45,890 nt of DNA from Brumimicrobium sp040882265. Its GTDB lineage: Bacteria > Bacteroidota > Bacteroidia > Flavobacteriales_D > Crocinitomicaceae. The notes under the pieces were generated by a model, which was given only the letters and a program-made list of their open reading frames with translations, searched no databases and was not told the DNA's origin. The position numbers and the translations under genes were made by a program. Of the stretch, positions 42,191 to 45,890 are shown piece by piece. The stretch spans positions 1 through 45,890 of the forward strand of contig JBBEBO010000014.1 in NCBI GenBank assembly GCA_040882265.1, written 5' to 3'. Within the stretch, counting starts at the first letter, position 1. Every line of letters begins with the position of its first letter.

Positions 42191-42901
42191 TTAATCATTA
42201 AATACAGTTTGCATAACTTCTAATGATTTTGGTGTTTTAAAGTTTGAGATATGAATCTTGTAGTAAGAGATTATATTATTGATAATTAATTTTCTTACAG
42301 ATTTAGAAATAGGTGTTGAGAGGATATCAGCTTTAGATTTACCTAGAATAGTTTCTAAAATCGGAACGCTTTCATCATTTATGTATGCATGACCTTTTGG
42401 TAAATAACGTGTGAGTTCCCCCTCTTCAATATCAAAGAAGGTTGAATTTTTTTGAATAATATTTGGTGAAAAGCCTAAAAAATCAGCAAATTTCAGTAAA
42501 AACCAGATGGGGTAGGTTGTAAACTCTTCAGCATCATCTAACCACAAAATCTCTTGCTTAATGAAACCAAACATTTGAGCATCGCTATCGCTGGATTGTA
42601 AACACTGAGAAATTAACTCAGTTATAAAAAAAGCAAGACCACTTTTAATTGGATGATAAGGGATACTTTGTAAAGCTGGATCTGGAGAAATAGAAGAAAT
42701 TTTCCCTAAATCACTATCAGGACGACTGTATGATTCAAGTTCAACTATACTTAGTGGTTGCAAGATGTTGCCTTTTTTCTTTTTTCCTCCCTGAAATAGG
42801 TAAGCTTGAAATCCACTTTCTAAAGTGTAAAAATGAAGAATGAGGCTCGTTTCACTATAGTTTAGTTTCTTAAGTAGGATTCCGTGTTGAATAGATTTCA
42901 T
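42191..42901 (-). CDS. recO: DNA repair protein RecO
   Basis: This 236-residue RecFOR-pathway protein promotes RecA loading at gaps. It opens with the OB-fold motif GILLKKLNYSETSLILHFYT and continues with GFQAYLFQGGKKKKGNILQP, the typical RecO N-domain. The helical C-domain follows. No zinc-binding cysteines are visible, as in many Bacteroidota RecO proteins. The gene begins 5 nt downstream of the porZ stop, and the porZ-recO order is consistent with other Bacteroidota genomes. Confidence 0.9.
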   Translation of the reverse strand: MKSIQHGILLKKLNYSETSLILHFYTLESGFQAYLFQGGKKKKGNILQPLSIVELESYSRPDSDLGKISSISPDPALQSIPYHPIKSGLAFFITELISQCLQSSDSDAQMFGFIKQEILWLDDAEEFTTYPIWFLLKFADFLGFSPNIIQKNSTFFDIEEGELTRYLPKGHAYINDESVPILETILGKSKADILSTPISKSVRKLIINNIISYYKIHISNFKTPKSLEVMQTVFND

Positions 42902-42906
42902 AGAAC

Positions 42907-45234
42907 CTAGTTGATAAATACCACTTTTCCTACTTCACGTCCTTTGCGATCGGGATCATCAATACTTGTCCATATTAAATAAACCCCAGTTTGAACTCTT
43001 TCACCTTGTAAAGTTTTTCCGTTCCAAGTTGCTGTTCCTCCATTAGAAGTTGTTTGGTAAACTAAGTTTCCAGCCACATCAGTAATTTTTACATCAGAAT
43101 TATAAGCAACTCCCTGAATTGTTACAGGACCAAAATAATCTGGGTGCACTGGGTTGGGAAAGACTTTTACATTAGAATAGTTATCATCACCTGCCGATGC
43201 ATCAGAACGGTATGAAATTAAACCATCATTTGTTACAAAATAAACTTCACCGTTATTTTGGTTTATTGTGATGTCTAGAATGTTATTGCTTAAAAGCGGG
43301 CTGTTTTCAACACTAAAACTTTTCTCAACTTCTAATCCATCTGGGGATAAAAGAAAAACTCCAGAATTTGCTGTCCCTATCCATTTTCTGTTTGCACCGT
43401 CAATTTCAATGTCTGTAATTTGAGTAGTACCTAGTACGATTTCAACATTTTCGCCAAACTCAATAAGAAGTTTTTGAAAATTGTACTCACCAGGAGATGC
43501 ATCAAAAATATTGTCTGTATTGTAAAGAACACGCATCCCTTCTGGTGTGCCAACCCAAATATTATTGTCAAAGTCAACAGCGATTCCTTCTACTGTTGAT
43601 GTAGGTAAATCACCACTATTTGGAGAGGTAGTTAGTATACGATATTGGTCATCACTGGGATCATCTAATTCATCACCATGATCGAATGCAACAACACCGA
43701 CCCCATCAACTCCCATCCACTTCACATCGTTTTGATCGATTACAATTCGTCTTGTTCCACTTCCTCCTACATTATTTCCTAAATCAAAATCATACCAGTT
43801 TCCATCTTCAGACCTAACCTTGAGTGGTCGATTAGCCTCCGAGTTAGCAACCCATAAATTAGAATTATCGTCAAAAATAAGATCAGTGATTTTTGCTAAT
43901 CCATTTGGAGCTCCAGACATGGAGTTGAGCAAAGAGTTCGAATAACCAAAAGTGTCAGTTATATTTACTCCATCATCAATCAACACTATTGGAAGCTCAG
44001 AAAATGTACCAAATGCTATTTGGTCAGTATTAGAAGGATTCACTGCAACAGAAATAAAATCCCATATATTTTTATTGTCAAGAATGGGTTGATTATGCTT
44101 TCCAAAAGACGTCCAAATCGCCTCGGCGCTTGTATATCCACCTTCACTATTGTAAGCAGGAGCAGTAGCATCTACTCCTCCTCCAGCAACAGCTAGCTTT
44201 CCAGCTTGCCAATCAGCATTATATGCTGAGTTAAAGCGCGGCCCTTCAAATAAAATTTGTTCGGATTCAAAAGCATTTTTAGCTTTAACAAGCCCTGAGT
44301 TTTTGTCTGCGATATAAAAAAACCCTTCAGCATAAGTTGCATTTACTGGGCTAGCGAAAGTTCCGTGTGAATATTGATAGATAGATTGGTTTTGGGTAAG
44401 ATCTTGGTTATAAACAATTACTGAACCCGCTGTAGAGACTAATAAAAAATCGTTACTTGTGCTTAGACCGCCAATTTCAATTTCATTTTGAAACACTTCT
44501 AACTGTCCATTTGTATACTGATAAAGTGTGTCTGAGTTATATATTTCATTATTATAACTAAAAAAAATTTTGTCTTCAAAACTGACCATGGAGTTGTAAA
44601 CCCCTTCACTTGTGTAGTTTTGTACAGCATTTACTTGTTCCCATTGACTTGGATCAGCTAAAAAATTATTGCTAAGCGCACCTGCAAGAATTCCACCCTC
44701 AGTTAGTGCATAAATACTATCTTCAGTTAAGGCAACATCAATTATGTTTTCATCCATAGGAGTAGGGTTATAGGTGTCTCTTACCTCTCGTTTGTTGATA
44801 TTTACTACTACTATCCCAAAGCCAGTAGCGAGATATGCGTTACCGTCTTTACATTTGATGTTATTAATGCGCTTGAGACCTCCTATGGTTGATTGTAAAA
44901 TTGCAGGAAGATTGAAAATAGTCTCGTCTTTAAGCAAATCTAAGTTTCCGTTTTCGTACCCTATAAAAATGATTTTTGAATCTTTATCATAAGCCAATGC
45001 TGTAGGAGATACATCAGATAAGTAATTAGCAGCAGTTCTTAATGTTTGTTCACCTGCAGTTAAATCGTATTCTAATAATCCTCGAGATAAAATAGCATAT
45101 ACTGCACCATCACCATGTGCAACATCTATTGCTTTGTTCGGAGAAATATGCATGCGCCATTCACCCATTCCAACCTGACTTAAGACAAAGTTAAATGGGA
45201 GTATCAGAAGAAGAAATATTATTTTTAGTTTCAT
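42907..45234 (-). CDS. porZ: PorZ-like two-bladed beta-propeller T9SS protein
   Basis: From the ATG at 45234 the protein has 775 residues and starts with a signal peptide (MKLKIIFLLLILPFNFVLSQ). The body is made of repeated propeller blades, for example VYAILSRGLLEYDLTAG, NNIKCKDGNAYLATGFGI, and two-component-regulator-like NIWVGTPEGMRVLYNTD and NRKWIGTANSGVFLLS. The C-terminus is a T9SS sorting domain (NVKVFPNPVHPDYFGP). PorZ of Porphyromonas presents anionic LPS to the T9SS sortase. A 3-codon longer start (TTG, 45243) is possible but less likely. It is followed by recO 5 nt later. Confidence 0.82.
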   Translation of the reverse strand: MKLKIIFLLLILPFNFVLSQVGMGEWRMHISPNKAIDVAHGDGAVYAILSRGLLEYDLTAGEQTLRTAANYLSDVSPTALAYDKDSKIIFIGYENGNLDLLKDETIFNLPAILQSTIGGLKRINNIKCKDGNAYLATGFGIVVVNINKREVRDTYNPTPMDENIIDVALTEDSIYALTEGGILAGALSNNFLADPSQWEQVNAVQNYTSEGVYNSMVSFEDKIFFSYNNEIYNSDTLYQYTNGQLEVFQNEIEIGGLSTSNDFLLVSTAGSVIVYNQDLTQNQSIYQYSHGTFASPVNATYAEGFFYIADKNSGLVKAKNAFESEQILFEGPRFNSAYNADWQAGKLAVAGGGVDATAPAYNSEGGYTSAEAIWTSFGKHNQPILDNKNIWDFISVAVNPSNTDQIAFGTFSELPIVLIDDGVNITDTFGYSNSLLNSMSGAPNGLAKITDLIFDDNSNLWVANSEANRPLKVRSEDGNWYDFDLGNNVGGSGTRRIVIDQNDVKWMGVDGVGVVAFDHGDELDDPSDDQYRILTTSPNSGDLPTSTVEGIAVDFDNNIWVGTPEGMRVLYNTDNIFDASPGEYNFQKLLIEFGENVEIVLGTTQITDIEIDGANRKWIGTANSGVFLLSPDGLEVEKSFSVENSPLLSNNILDITINQNNGEVYFVTNDGLISYRSDASAGDDNYSNVKVFPNPVHPDYFGPVTIQGVAYNSDVKITDVAGNLVYQTTSNGGTATWNGKTLQGERVQTGVYLIWTSIDDPDRKGREVGKVVFIN

Positions 45235-45257
45235 GTCTATCAAAAACGGATAAGTTT

Positions 45258-45287
45258 CAAAATTATTTGATTTTTCGGTTCTTTCAA
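45258..45287 (-). promoter_or_regulatory. Promoter of porZ-recO
   Basis: On the minus strand, TTG (45285-45287), a 19-bp spacer and TAATTTTG (45258-45265) fit the Bacteroidota -33/-7 promoter. The -7 box ends 23 nt before the porZ ATG. This is the most complete promoter match in the window. Confidence 0.6.
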
Positions 45288-45308
45288 TAAAAAAAGAAAG
45301 TAATAGTC

Positions 45309-45540
45309 ACAAATGCACGATTTTTTTTGTTCGCTGCGCTCATTGGATGCCACGAATGCACGAATGTGTTTTTGGAATGGTTTGTTTCCCTTTGGTGAAT
45401 TAATGTTTTAACTGCGAATGCACGATTATTTTTGGTTCGCTGCGCTCATTGGATGCCACGAATGCACGAATGTGTTTTTGAATGGTTTGTTTCTTCTTTG
45501 TGGAACCATTGTTTTAGCCACGAATGCACGAATGTGTTTC
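45309..45540 (+). repeat. CGAATGCACGAA dispersed-repeat array, first orientation
   Basis: Two near-identical units of about 80 bp start near 45309 and 45414. Each holds AATGCACGAT, TTCGCTGCGCTCATTGGATG, CCACGAATGCACGAATGTG and AATGGTTTGTTT. A partial third copy is at 45517-45540. No gene is visible in 45235-45890 apart from these arrays. Confidence 0.85.
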
Positions 45541-45635
45541 TGTTATTTGATGTTCTTTCACACTGAACTAAAATGAAATTATCAAACTCCAAACTCCAAA
45601 CTCAAAGATCAATCACTCCTCCTCAACCAACAGAA

Positions 45636-45828
45636 AATTCGTGCATTCGTGGCAGCCCCCCGAGTGAGCAACCCACCAACCCCAACTATTCGTGCATTCG
45701 TGGCATCCACCCCAAGCGAACAACCCAATCAACCCCAATTATTTGTGCATTCGTGACATCCACCCCGAGTGAGCAACCCACCAACCCCTACTATTCGTGC
45801 ATTCGTGGCATCCACCCCGAGTGAGTAA
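45636..45828 (-). repeat. CGAATGCACGAA repeat array, opposite orientation, four units
   Basis: GTGCATTCGTGG recurs at 45641, 45692, 45744 (one mismatch) and 45798, a period of 51-54 bp. Between copies lie CATCCACCCCGAGTGAGCAA and CCCACCAACCCC-type sequences. The core is the reverse complement of the array at 45309-45540, so the two arrays face each other. Confidence 0.85.
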
Positions 45829-45890
45829 CCCAATCAACTGACCCGTCCTAAAAAAAGTTTACAGATTTAACTTTTATTTATTAATAGTCC

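Noticed and set aside
45573..45824. An 83-codon ORF with repeated SCIRGIHP motifs
   Set aside because: It is the translation of a noncoding dispersed repeat; the peptide repeats follow the DNA period and no known domain or promoter supports it.
45636..45828. A CRISPR-like array with regularly spaced repeats
   Set aside because: The repeats are only about 12-17 bp, the intervening sequences are themselves similar to each other, the same core occurs inverted 100 bp away, and there are no cas genes.
1..45890. tRNA, rRNA, riboswitches or prophage
   Set aside because: I saw no cloverleaf, rRNA motif, known riboswitch core or phage structural gene in any intergenic region; this was by eye, without covariance-model search.

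Overview
The window comes from an AT-rich genome of the phylum Bacteroidota, most likely a marine or aquatic Flavobacteriales (Cryomorphaceae/Crocinitomicaceae-like) bacterium. The evidence is three secreted proteins with type IX secretion (T9SS) sorting domains, one of them PorZ-like; Bacteroidota-style promoters of the TAnnTTTG type a short distance upstream of many starts; and the porZ-recO gene pair. There are no rRNA or tRNA genes and no complete insertion sequence. Family calls were made by reading motifs in the translations; no database search was run.

Layout. Positions 1-4.6 kb hold mgtE, then a convergent three-gene operon (ABC ATPase, ABC-2 permease, Ppx/GppA phosphatase). A hipBA toxin-antitoxin pair (4.76-6.37 kb) sits between two copies of an 80-90 bp direct repeat. 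A 1169-residue PKD/T9SS adhesin-like protein follows on the minus strand (6.7-10.2 kb). Next come a winged-helix regulator fused to a degenerate nucleotidyltransferase-like domain and an AlbA_2/Schlafen-type ATP-binding regulator that lacks a normal start codon.

Positions 12.6-28.2 kb are a surface-polysaccharide locus. It encodes a Wzm/Wzt ABC exporter with a glycan-recognition domain on Wzt, a sulfotransferase, a DegT-type sugar aminotransferase, a sugar N-formyltransferase, a WecF-like (GT56) transferase, several GT2/GT4/GT8-like/GT61 glycosyltransferases, an FkbM methyltransferase, a sugar-nucleotide epimerase and an ArnT/PMT-like membrane glycosyltransferase. Many of these genes overlap by 4 nt. 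The predicted product is an O-antigen-like glycan with a 4-formamido-4,6-dideoxy sugar, possibly sulfated and methylated, exported by the ABC route. Copies of one short structured repeat (called E here) lie at both ends of this locus and were not found elsewhere in the window. A 52-codon remnant of a second Wzm permease lies inside the locus, so it appears to have been rebuilt by recombination.

Positions 28.4-31.9 kb hold a Fic protein, an AAA/DUF4143-type ATPase and a newly recognised 401-bp MITE-like element with 21-bp perfect terminal inverted repeats, a 10-bp flanking duplication and a multi-hairpin core. Positions 31.9-45.2 kb return to core genes: rseP, two tandem secreted paralogues, a lipoprotein alpha/beta hydrolase, hemW, a gliding-motility-type PKD protein, an SDR protein, recA, bcp, recO and porZ. 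The last 600 bp are opposed arrays of a dispersed repeat.
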